Shown: piece by piece, positions 37,971 to 49,536 of the stretch
Position numbering within the stretch: position 1 is the stretch's first letter
Layout: each line of letters begins with the position of its first letter
Source of the DNA: Ceratopteris richardii
Taxonomy: Eukaryota; Streptophyta; Polypodiopsida; Polypodiales; Pteridaceae
Length of the DNA: 64,000 bases
Direction of reading: 5' to 3'
Assembly: GCA_020310875.1 (NCBI GenBank)
Contig: CM035427.1
Location: 86,605,598 to 86,669,597 of the forward strand
Translations under genes and position numbers: made by a program
Notes under the pieces: model-generated
What the model was told of the DNA's origin: nothing
Database searches by the model: none
Seen by the model: only the letters and a program-made list of their open reading frames with translations

Positions 37971-38411
37971 GGGGTTGGTGGGGGCCGGGGGGTGGTGGGG
38001 GAAAAGAGGAGGGTTGGTGGAGTTGGAGGGGGTCATGGTGGTGGTGGGGGCCACGGGGGTGGTGGGGGAAAAGAGGAGGGGACGGTGGGGTTGGAGGGGG
38101 TCGTGGTGATGGTGGGGGCCGTGGGGGTGGTGGGGGAAAAGAGGAGGGGACGGTGGGGGAAAAGAGGAGGGGACGGTGGGGTTGGAGGGAGTCATGGTGA
38201 TGGTGGGGGCCGCGAGGGTGGTGGGGGGAAAGTGGAGGGGACGGTGGGGTTGGAGGGGGTCATGGTGATGGTGGGGGCCGCGGGGGTGGTGGGGGAAAAG
38301 AGGAGGACTGGTGGAGTTGGAGGGGGTCATGGTGATGGTGGGGGCCGCGGGGGTGGTGGGGGAAAAGAGGAGGGGATGGTGGGGTTGGAGGGGGTTGCGG
38401 GGGGGGGGGGG
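37971..38411 (+). repeat. Second G-rich array, ~67-69 bp unit
   Basis: A unit with GGTGGTGGGGGAAAAGAGGA, GGACGGTGGGGTTGGAGG and GTCATGGTGATGGTGGGGGC. The AAAAGAGGAG landmark recurs about every 67-69 bp (near 38002, 38069, 38137, ...), about six times. It follows the 48-bp array without a gap. Confidence 0.88.

Positions 38412-38494
<83 letters not shown>
38412..38494 (+). repeat. (GA)n microsatellite
   Basis: About 40 GA units directly after the G-rich arrays, ending 10-15 bp before Copia C gag resumes. Confidence 0.97.
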
Positions 38495-38499
<5 letters not shown>

Positions 38500-39080
38500 G
38501 CGATACAGTGAGCATATGAATGAAGGAGATTCTATGGATAGTTTTTTGACAAAGATCAAAGATTTAAAGGAGCAATTGATTTCGTTGATGAAGTCTTGCT
38601 AGACAGTTCACTTGTGTAGACTGTTCTAAATGGTCTTCTAGATTCATATCAGAGTCTTGCTTTTACTCATCAATTGATGATGAAGGGGAATCTAAATGCC
38701 CTAACATTTGAGGACTTAGTCTCTGTTTTGTTGTAGGAAGATCAGTCCAAGCAAAATAGGTCCATCATGCATGTGGTAGATGAAGCTTTCTTAGTTATTT
38801 AGAAGGACAAAGGCAAATGGAGCTCATCTACTAGTAAGAAGGCACCTGCTAATTCTGCATAGTCCGAAAATGAAGACAAAGACAAGAAGAAAACAAAATA
38901 GAAGAAATTGTTTTGCAAATATTATAAAGGAAATGATCATGTCATAAAGGGTTGTCCAAAATCTACTGCAAAAGTAGTAAAGAAAAAAGAGGCGAGAATG
39001 GTTGTTGCAAAGGCACCTACACCTAAAACAAGGTTTTCTAATCTTGTGTAAAATGAAGAATGGGTATTTACTATTGTTTG

Positions 39081-39311
39081 TGTTGGTATATTTAGGTAGT
39101 GATGTGTGTGAACACACTAGGACCACTGGGCACATTTTTCCCTCTTTAGGAGGTTTTTTCCTCTAACTTGTATATACGCATATTGCCCTAACGGGCTACT
39201 TATCTTTGTACATTCTAGTGGTAATACATTCAGTATTGTGTGTTGAGCTCCAAGCTTCTTCTTCTTCTTCCTTGTGATGTCGCATGCTTCCGCAGACGTC
39301 TAACTCCAACA
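39081..39311 (+). repeat. 5' LTR of Copia D
   Basis: 231 bp, TGTTGGTATATT...CTCCAACA, followed by ATTGGTATCAGAGC (PBS). Confidence 0.92.
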
Positions 39312-42300
39312 ATTGGTATCAGAGCAGTCACCGCTTCATCTATGGTGTTGTCTACACCTCTCTGGTTGTTGTCTTAGAAATGCGATCTGAGCTCGTTTCG
39401 ACCTTCGAATGCACTATCATAGTGCTTGTGCAAGCTATTTCATCTTAATGTGCCAAAGGTATATACTATTTTCGGTTCGCTAGTATAAGCGTCTCGAAGT
39501 CTACTACATGTCTAGCAGAATTCGACTAGGCACTTCTATTCAACTTTTTGAGATACAATCAATTTTTTGCATCAAGGTATTTTAGTCACCAGCCATGGCT
39601 GAAAGCAGTGATGTATTTTGTATGTTGGCCATTGAAGATAAGTTGGATGGTACCAACTACCCATTGTGGGCTTATATGATGCGACATGTATTGGTTGCAA
39701 AAGGACTGTGGAACATTGTGCAAGGTGTTGAAAAACATCCTATCACACCTGCAACTGTTACAACTGCAGGTACTGAAGCTAATGTAGAAGGTGTCGAAGA
39801 TGATGATATTCTGTATATTCCTGTTCCTACTACGATGTCTGCTATACATACTATAGAGCAAATTTGTTGGGATGGTAGAGATGCCCAGGCACATGCATTG
39901 ATAGCTTTGTCTGTCAAACATGCCATTATTCCTCACATTTGCACTTGAAGAACAACTGACGATGCTTGGGATACACTTGCCACATTGTACTAAGCTAGGA
40001 ATGAGGCTTGTGTTGCTTACCTCCGAAAACAGTTGGAGAGTGAGCACATGAATGAAGGTGATTCTATGGACAATTTTCTAACAAAGATCAAAGACTTGAA
40101 GGAACAATTGATTTCCGTTGATGAGGTTATACCTGATAGCTCACTTGTGCAGACCTTTTTGAATGGTCTTCCTGATTCATATCAGAGTTTTGCTTCTATT
40201 CTTCGATTGATTATGAAAGGCAATCCAAATGCCTTGTCATTTGAGGAGTTACTCTCTCTTCTATTGCAGGAAGATCACTCCAGGCAAAACAGGTCCATTA
40301 TGCATGTTGCAGATCAAGCTTTCCTAGCTAGTCAGAAGGGCAAAGGAAAATGGAGCTCTTCAACTAGTAAGTAGGAATCTGCTAATTCTGCACAATCAAA
40401 GAGGGAAGAAAAAGATGAAACGAAATCAAAAAAGCAGAAATTGTTTTGCAAGTACTGTAAAAGAAATGATCATATCATAAAGAATTGTCCAAAACTGGCT
40501 GTGAAAGAGGTAAAGAAGAAAGAGGCTGGAATGGTTGTTGCAAAGGCCTCTACACCAAAAACAGAGTCTCCTAATCTTGTGCAGGAAGAAGAATGGGCAT
40601 TTACTACTGTTGGAGTTTTGACCCATCTTCTCATAAGCAATGCATGCCTGTAGTAGACTCAGATGTTTTGTACTTTGACAGTGGGGCGACCAAACATATT
40701 ACCTCGCAATGTAATTTCTTCTCTTCACTGTAGCCTACCCTGATAGGGAATACTGTTACATGCACAAGCAACTCCTCTTATCCTATTATGGGGGTTCGTA
40801 AGATAATTTTAACTACTGTTGATGGTTGTTCTTTCACTTTGTCAAATGTTTTGTTTGTGCCAGGGATCAAGAAAAATATGTTATCAGTTTTTGCATTAGC
40901 CAAGATTGGCTTGGTTGTGAAATTTGTTGATGACAGATGTATAGTTCATGATCTGTCAAATGGCAACATGATTATTGCTTTTGGCATTTTATGTCATGGG
41001 CTATATAAGCTCATAGACTATGAAAGATGGTAGTTCTTTCACTTTGTCAAATGCTTTGTTTGTGCCAGGGATCAAGAAAAATATGTTATCAGTTTTTGCA
41101 TTAGCCAAGTTTGGCTTGGTTGTGAAATTTGTTGATGACAAATGTATAGTTCATGATTTGTCAAATGGCAACATGATTATTGCTTTTGGCATTTTATGTC
41201 ATGGATTGTATAAGCTCATAGACTATTGTGGGTTGTATAAGCTCATAGACTATGAAAGATGTGCAGTACATGATTCTCACGCTATGTCAGATGCAAAGCT
41301 TTGGCATGCACGCTTTGGTCATCTGAATTTTGCTAGTTTGCTACACCTATAGATATTTGAAATGGTTTCCTCTTTGCCCAAACTTGAGGCACCTGGAAAA
41401 CATGTTTGTGAAGGTTGTATTTTGGGCAAAATGAAGCATTCCTCCTTTCCAAAAGATGGTTCACTTTGGGATACTCAGAAATTGCAGCTTGTACATAGTG
41501 ATGTCTGCGGTCCTATGTAGACACCTTCTTTTGGAAATTATCTTTACTTCGTGACTTTCATCGATGATTTTTCTAGGCATACATGGGTATATCCATTGAA
41601 GGAAAAGTCCGAAGTGTTCATGTGCTTCAAACAGTTTTTGGTTTTGGCTAAAAATCTGTCAGCATGTAAAATGGGCACCCTCCGTTCTGATCGAGGGGGA
41701 GAATATATGTCTTCTGATTTTAATGCATTTTTGGCTGAATGCAGGATAAAACACCAGTGTACAGTGCCATATACACCTCAACAAAATGGAGTTGTTGAAC
41801 AAAAGAACAGGTCACTCATGGAGATGGCGAGGTGTATGGCCAAGAGTCAGGCTTTACCACATAGTTTCTGGCTTGAGGGTGTCATGTGTGCAGCATATGT
41901 ACTTAATAGGTGTCCCACTAAAGTGTTGTAGTCTATCACTCCATATGAGTCTTGGCATGATCACAAGCCATCTGTTGCTCATCTGCATGTTTTTGGTTGT
42001 CTGGCATATGCATTAGTACCTGAACAACATCATAGAAAAATAGATGATAAAGCAATAAAATGTATTCTTATTGGGTACAGTTCTGAAAGTAAAGGCTATC
42101 ATATGTATCATCCACAGACTAAACGCATTCTAGTTAGCCGTGATGTTGTTTTTGTGGAAGATGCTATTTAGCCATTGCTTCCATGTACTAAGGAGACATC
42201 TGTTAGCTCCAAAGACATGTATGATACTTTGCTGCCTCTTTTTACAGGTGGACAGTCTAGTGTTGGTCCTAATGAGGTAACTTCTCAGCCTTTGCACGTT

Positions 42301-44139
42301 TCATGTGATGATGCAAATCATCCCATTTATGATGCAGATTTACATGATGCACTTGTTGATGAGAGAGCTGATATTGAGGAGGCAAAAATTATGCCAAAAT
42401 GGCTAGTGCAGACTTTGCGTGATAGCAAATTAGATGCACCTTTGTCATATTGTACTTGATCGAGCTCTCATAGTGCCTCTTTTGCATCAAATGTCTATGC
42501 TATGGCTGCAACTAGTCTCTGTGATGAGACTGAGCCTGATTCATTTGATGAAGCACAAAATTCAAAAAACTGGATGGCTGCTATGCAATCTAAATATGAT
42601 GCTATAATGAAGAATAGTACTTGGTCTTTATGTGACTTGGCTCCTGGCAAGAAGGCCATTGGCACTAAGTGGGTATACAAGATGAAGCATAAATCTGATG
42701 GTATAGTTGACAGGTATAAGGATGGGTTTGTTGCAAAGGGTTATGCGTAGGAAAGAGGCATTGATTTTGATGAAACCTTTGCTCCTACTTGCCGAATGAC
42801 TACGATTCATAGCATCTATGCACTTGCAGCTCATCATGGTTGGAATGTACATCAATTGGACATTAAAACAACATTTCTTAATGGTGACTTGTATGAAGAA
42901 GTGTATGTTTTTCAGCCCCATGGTTTTGTGCACAAAGGGCATGAAAACGAGGTGTGCAGGTTAAAGACGACATTATATGGTTTAAAGCAAGCACCATGTG
43001 CTTGGTATGAAAAGATACATGCCTATCTGATTGCATATGGTTTTGAGAACAGTCCAACTCAAAGCACCTTATATGTTAAGCGTGCTAATGATGTACTTCT
43101 GATCATTGTGGTTTATGTTGATGACATGTTGCTCACTCGTCCTCATGAGAGGCATATTGCTGATGTTAAGGCTGATTTTCATGCCTCATTTGAGATGTCT
43201 GATTTGGGGCATTTGCATCATTATTTGGGCATTCAGTTTATGCATGTTGATGGTGGAATGGCTTTGTGTCAAATGAAATATATTGACATATTATTGCAGC
43301 GTTTTTGGCTTGAAGACTATAAACCTATTTCTATGGAGACAGGTTTACGACTGAGTCTTCATGATGCTCGAGATGCATTTGATGTTGTTCTCTATCACCA
43401 AGCTATTGGATGCTTGATTTACTTATGCATTACTCGTCCAGATATTCAGTTTGTTGTCTCACAGATGAGCAAGTTTATGCATTGCCCAGGTGTTAAGCAT
43501 TGGCAGGCAGTTAAGCGCATCTTTCACTACTTGAGTGGTACCCGGCTACTTGGGTTGTTTTATCCCAAGGGGGGATCACTACTGCCAGATTTGCATGCTT
43601 CATCTGACTCTGATTGGGCTGGTTGCTATGACACTCGTGTGTCCACTAGTGGTTTTTTCTTCATGCTTGGTAGCTCATGCATATCTTTGCTGAGCAAGAA
43701 GCAGCCTACTATGGCCACTTCCAGTTGTGAGGCTGAGTATAGGGTAGCTTTCACAGCGATTGTTGAGTATGTGTGGCTCAGACGCCTTATGGCTAATTTT
43801 GGGTGTTGGTTTATCTTCTTCCATCACCATCTTCACTGAGAGTCAGAGCACATTGTCAATTGCGAGGAAGCATGTGTTCCATGCTCACACTAAGCACATT
43901 GAGGTGCATTATCATTATGTCAGGGAGAGGTTCTCTAGTGGGGAGATTAGCTTGGCATATGTGCCCACGTAGGAGAACATTGCAGACCTTTTCACGAAGG
44001 CTCTGCGTAGGGAGAAGTTTGAAGCTTTCCGCAAAGCTTTGGGCTTACTTCCTTTTGTGGAGTGATTTCCACATAGCTTGGCACTTCCTTATACATGAGT
44101 GCCAACTCCTTGTTCATCACATCAATTCTAGGGGGGATT

Positions 44140-44367
44140 TGTTGATATATTTAGGTAGTGATGTGTGTGAACACAGTAGGACCCGCCGAGGCACTTTTTT
44201 CCCTCTTTGGGAGGTTTTTTCCCCCGTCTTGTATATATGCCTATTGAACTAATGGGCTTATCTTTGTACATTCTAGTGGTAATAGATTCAATATTGTGTG
44301 TTGAGCTCCAAGCTTCTTCTTCTTCCTTGTGTTGTTCGCATGTTTTCGCAAACATTGAACTCCAACC
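44140..44367 (+). repeat. 3' LTR of Copia D
   Basis: About 228 bp, TGTTGATATATT...CTCCAAC, preceded by the polypurine tract. Confidence 0.9.
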
Positions 44368-46385
44368 CATTTGTAGTTATGATCCATACTCTCATGAATA
44401 GTGCATGTCTGTGGTAGACTTAGATGTTTGGTACTTTGATAGTGGGGCAACCAAACATATTACATCGCAATGCAATTTCTTGAGTTTACCTTAGCCTGCC
44501 CTATAGAGAATACCACCACATGCACTAACAACACCTCTTATCCTATAGTGGGAGTTGGTAAGATAATTCTGACTATTGTTGATGGTAGCTCTTTCACATT
44601 GTCAAATACTTTTTTTGTACCAGGGATCAGGAAAAATATGTTATGTATTTCAGCATTATCCAAGTTCACATTGGTTGTGAAATTTGTTGATGAGGGATGT
44701 GCAGTTCATGATTTGTCAAATGGCAACGCTACTGTTTCTTCTAACATTTTATGTCATGGGCTATATAGGCTGATAGATTATGCAACATTTGTGAATGATT
44801 CAACATGTGCGGTTCAAGATTCTCATGCTATGTTAGATGCAAAGCTTTGGCATGCATGCTTTGGTCATCTGAATTATGCTAGTTTGTTATGCCTGCAAAA
44901 ATATGAAATGATGTCCTCTCTACCCAAACTTAAGGCACCTTGTAAACATGTTTGTGAAGGTTGTATTTTTGGCAAAATGCAGTGTTCTTCCTTCCCAAAA
45001 GATGGTGAGATGTATGGTCAAAAGTCAGGCTTTACCACAAAGCTTCTGGCTTAGGTTATTATGTGTGCAACATATGTACTTAACACATGTCCCACCAAAG
45101 CATTGCACTCTATCACTCCATATGAGGCTTGGCATGGTTGCAAGCCATCTGTTTCTCATCTGCCTATCTTTGGTTGTCTAGCATATGCACTAGTGCCTGA
45201 ACAACAACGTGGAAAATTGGATGATATGTATTTTTTTTTGGTATACTTCTAAAAGTAAAGGCTATCATCTATATCATCCACATGCTAAATGCATTTTGGT
45301 TAGCCATGATGTTATTTTTATGGAAGATGCAATTCAGCCATTATGTTCATGTACTAAGGAGACATCAGTTAGCTCCAAAGACATGCATGACACGTTGTCG
45401 CCTCTTTTTATAGGTGGATGGTCAAGTGCTGGTCCAAATGAGCCTATTTCTTTTGATGAAGCACAAAATTCAAATAATTGCATGGCATCCATGCAATCAT
45501 AATATGATGCTAGTATGAAGAATGGTACTTGGTCTTTATGTGATTTGCTTCCAGGAAAAAGGGCCATTGGCACTAAATGGGTATACAAGCTGAAATGTAA
45601 GTCTAATGGAATAGTTAATAGGTATAAGGCTAGGATTGTTACAAACGGTTATGTTCAACAAAGAGGCATTTATCTTGATGAGACCTTTGCACCCACATGC
45701 CAAATGACTAACATTCATAAAATTTGTGCCCTTGCATCTCATCATGGTTGGAATATACATTAGTTGGACATTGAAACTACATTTTTGAATGTTGATTTAC
45801 ATGAAGAAGTGTATGTGTTTCAGCCCCATTGTTTTCTATAGAATGGGCATATAAACAAAGTGTCTAGGTTGAAAAAGGCATTATATGGTTTGTAGCAAGA
45901 ACCACATGCTTGGTATGAAAAGATACATGCCTACTTGTTTGCACATGGTTTTGAGAATATTCCTATAGAGAGCACCTTATATGTTAAGCATGAAAATGAT
46001 GTGCTTATGATCATTGTATCTATGTTGATAACATGCTGCTCATTGGCCCTAATAGCATATTGTTGATTTAAAGTTTGATTTGCATGCATGTTTTGACTTG
46101 TCAGATTTGGAGCATTTGCATCATTATTTGGTCATTCAATTTATGCAGGTTGATGACGGAATAGCTTTGTGTCAAACAAAATATATTGACACATTATTGC
46201 AATATTTTAGCCTCGAAGACTACAAACCAATTATCAATCCTATGGAAATAGGTTTACAATTGAGTCTTCATGATGCTCGAGATGCATTTGATGTTGTTCT
46301 CTATCAGCACATTGTTGGATGGTTGATTTACTTATGCAGTACATGGCATGATATTTAGTTTTTTGTCTCTTTGATGAGTAGGGAG

Positions 46386-47827
46386 TGTATTTGAACAATC
46401 TCAAGTGGAAATTCTCACTAAGAAAATGGAAAGTCTTATTGCTACACAATCCAATTTGGCCAAGACTGTAGATGCTTTACAATCTAATTACATCAAAAAT
46501 TTCCAAAATCAAATGAACCCAATGTCTTTTCAAGAGCCTAATCAACATGTTATAGCTCCCAATCAAAATCCACAAGTAGCTCCTACTCAAGCATATCAAG
46601 TTCCTCCAATGCATCATCCTTCAATGCAAAATCCTGATCCTCATGTGTAGAACCCTCAAATGTATCAAAACATGTATCCTCAAACTTCTCAAACAACTTT
46701 TCAGAACCCTCAAAATAAAATATTTGAAAATCATCAACCATATTCTATGGAATCTCCTCCTACACCTCAAGTACCACATGCTGCTCCCTAAGCTCCTCAA
46801 ATACATCAATTGCGTTATCAAAATCCTAATTATCGTGTTCAAGCAATACCTTATCAACAAAATCCTCAATTTCAAAATTTCCCACCACAAGTTAATCAAA
46901 ATCCTCAAAATCTAAATGGTTTTGTGCATGGTCCTCGTAGTTGTCCTTGGTGTGATTCGTTTGAGCACTTTTTGAGAGATTCTAAACTATTGAAGGCGGC
47001 TAAGGAGCAATAACTAGTAATAGACATAGACAAGATGATCTTCGACTATTGATCTAGGCTACCTTTGTAAGGAAATTATGGGAAGGGAGGAATGAAAAAG
47101 CACTGTGAAAATATAACCATAACGGGTGCAAGAACTAGAGGGGTGAAACTAGAACCTCTTGATGAACAATAAGTAGAATCAAGTAAACCCACAAAGGAAA
47201 TTGACTTTTCTATAGGGGCTTTAGTAAGAGCACGAGATGAGATTAGGAGAATAACGGCTTGGGGGTCACCTAATTGTCAATCTGTTATTTCTCACATATC
47301 CAATGTAGAAGAAAAACAAAAAAGAGATGAAACTGAGCCGAGTGAAAGAAGAGTGACTCGAAAACAGACCTTAGAAGGAATAGAAACCATCATAGAGCAA
47401 GGGGAAAGATCACAAGCCAAATATAAAAAACAAGAATCACAATCCAATGAACAAAAACAAGAGGAGAAATAAAAAGGTAAGAAGACAAAGCAAAGAAAAA
47501 GGGAACCAAAGCCTTTAGAGAAACAAGAACAATAAAAAAGACTCAAGACCAAACACAAGAACATGAACAAAAACAAGATCATAAGCAAAAACAAAAGAAA
47601 CCAAAGAGAAAACATAAAGCCATCTTGATTTCAGAAATTGAGAGAAAAATATATCCTATGGAGTATTTAGATGACATTTTGCTAAAGAGTCAAGTGACTA
47701 TGCGTTTAGAACAAGTTTTCTCTATTGCAAAGCCTGTTTTTAAAGATAACTTTATCAGCCTAATTAAAAGGAAGAGGTTTTTGCTTAATCTATATAGTGA
47801 GATGCAAGATTCTCTAGATCAATTTCA
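46386..47827 (+). mobile_element. Gypsy-like gag remnant (uncertain family)
   Basis: Starts where Copia C stops. It shows a coiled-coil-like segment (EILTKKMESLIATQSNLAKT), a Gln/Asn/Pro-rich stretch, then CPWCDSFEHFL, a zinc-finger-like motif seen at the end of plant Gypsy-type gags. A Lys/Glu/Gln-rich tail follows to ~47600. No protease, RT or LTR is recognisable. It has several breaks. It is unlike the Gypsy at 29.7-36.2 kb. Confidence 0.5.
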
Positions 47828-48222
47828 TGTTGATATATTTAGGTAGTGATGTGTGTGAACACTCTAGAACTACTGGGGTACCTTTTTCCCTCTTTAGGAG
47901 TTTTTTTCCCCCGGCTTGTATATATGCATATAGCCCTAATGGGTTACTTATCTTTGTACATTCTAGTGGTAATACATTCAGTATTGTGTGTTGTGCTCCA
48001 AGCTTCTTCAGAGCAACAATTGGTATCAGAGCAGGTCAGCACTTCATCTAGGGCATCGTTGACACCTCTCCGGTTGCAGTCTTTGAACACACTATCACAA
48101 CACTTGTGCAAGCTATTTCATCTTTTTGTGCCAAAGGTATATACCAATTTTGGTTCGCTAGTATAAGCATCTCGAAGTGTGCTATAGGTTTAGCAGAATT
48201 CGTCTTGCCAGTTCTGTTCAAC
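47828..48222 (+). mobile_element. Copia family 1, 5' end fragment
   Basis: A shortened LTR (47828-48018, TGTTGATATATT...AGCAACA), PBS ATTGGTATCAGAGC and ~190 bp of leader, ending before gag. It is a broken relic. Confidence 0.85.
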
Positions 48223-49307
48223 AAAAAATTGAGATGCACAATATATGAAACGGTACATAGCATTGGGTAGAATATCCCCCCATGCACTCTATCAGACGAG
48301 ACTTTAGAGTGTATGTATTGATAGATTTTCATTATGTCCAAGTATAGAAGTTACAATGAGGGCGGGCGCTTTAGAAAGCAGGCATGTGAGTAAGAATTTT
48401 ATCACTTTTACGGTGAACCTTATATTTTATTTACAAAATTCATGTTCTATAGTGATTCTTATGTCAACCACTATTTTAATAACTTTCTAGAAACAACCCT
48501 CTACTTGGGTCTTTTATTTACAAAATATATGGATTAAAATATCAATAAAATCAACTCCAATAATTCAACATTCCATAAGTGATAACACCACTTGTGGTGT
48601 GGAGCTTGAACGTATAATATTTTCCATATGAAAGTTTGGAAAAAACAATGTCTAGGAGATGATGTTGGGATGACCCTTCCTATGACAACTCCCAATAGTG
48701 CAAGATTGGGATACCAACTCTTTCTACTTGTAGCACCTAGGGGTAATGACTAAATTCAACTCAAAAGACTACAAATATAGAGATGTACCATCCCTATACT
48801 AGAACTCTATCTACAAGGTGCAGAAGGAGTCAATATTTGTTCACTCAATGACCACCTTAGATCCATCATGGATCCATGAAATAATCATCTTTGGATGTGT
48901 AAAGTAGCCAAAGTAGAAGAGAAAAAATTAGAAGCCAGTGAACCCTAGGAACTTCTAAGAATACAAGATCTATAGGAGACTTAGCCTATGCACTGATGGT
49001 ATTCCCAAACAAGGAATTCGGGCCTCATGGTTAGGCAGAAATATTGGCAACTATGGACATAGCAATCAATGAAGCAGACTCCTCATTCTAATGAAGATGG
49101 CTATGATGTATCATTGTTCATGTGTGAACTCAAAGAGGAGGAAGAGGATCACACATCCATATTTATGGAAACTTTTTATGACTCAAAGGAGGAACGCTTT
49201 TATTTAGTAGAAGCTAAGGATTGATTGGTAGATATCATCAAGAGCAAGAAATCCATAATCCCTCAAGTAAGAAAATGAGAGGAGAAGAAGGAAAGTAAGA
49301 AACCCCT
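48223..49307. other. Unassigned; possible retroelement-derived Glu-rich stretch
   Basis: No named domain. 49100-49300 (+) encodes an acidic run (CELKEEEEDHTSIF-ETFYD) like spacer regions of plant Gypsy polyproteins, so it may belong with the gag remnant at 46386. The rest shows nothing recognisable. Confidence 0.3.
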
Positions 49308-49536
49308 GTTGGAGTTAGACCTCTATGGAAGCACGTGAACAGCACAAAAAGAAGAAGAAGCTTGGAGCACGACACACAATATGGAATGTATTACCACTAG
49401 AATGTACAAAGATAAGTAACCTGTTAGGGCTATAGGCATATATACAAGCCAAGGGAAAAAAACCTCCTAAAGAGGGAAAAAAGTGCCCTAGTGGTCCGAG
49501 AGTGTTCACACACATCACTACCTAAATATATCAACA
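49308..49536 (-). repeat. Copia family-1 LTR (3', minus)
   Basis: 229 bp, TGTTGGAG...TATCAACA on the + strand, with the polypurine tract complement AATCCCCCTTGG on its right. Confidence 0.9.

Larger units (their letters stand above)
39081..44367 (+). mobile_element. Copia element D (family 1), inserted in C
   Basis: A full set of parts between LTRs 39081-39311 and 44140-44367. PBS from 39312, gag (~39595-40600), protease (~40680), integrase (~41270-42000), RT (~42540-43350, YVDDM), RNase H (~43600-44000), polypurine tract AGGGGGGATT. It is broken, with roughly ten breaks. The LTRs differ by about 12% by eye, so it is old. Left flank GTTTG and right flank ATTTG are a near-perfect 5-bp target duplication, and the gag-protease text of C continues across the insertion. 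Confidence 0.9.
28470..46385 (+). mobile_element. Copia element C (family 1), opened by two insertions
   Basis: An old plus-strand fossil in three stretches. 28470-29681 holds an LTR remnant, PBS, leader and the start of gag. 38509-39080 holds the rest of gag with its CCHC knuckle. 44369-46385 holds protease, integrase remnants and RT, ending near the start of RNase H. No 3' LTR is present. The gap at 29682-38508 is filled by a Gypsy-plus-minisatellite block, and that at 39081-44367 by Copia D; gag reading order continues across both. It has many breaks (more than ten) and some local rearrangement near its left end. Confidence 0.8.

Noticed and set aside
36653-38519. Long open frames (200-360 codons) on both strands in the G-rich region
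   Set aside because: They come from repeat units whose length is a multiple of three and which lack stop words. All frames are open and the composition is only Gly/Val/Trp/Cys or Pro/Thr/His.
39312-39330. ATTGGTATCAGAGC motifs as tRNA-like genes
   Set aside because: They follow LTR ends each time and are primer-binding sites complementary to the initiator-Met tRNA 3' end. No tRNA cloverleaf surrounds them.
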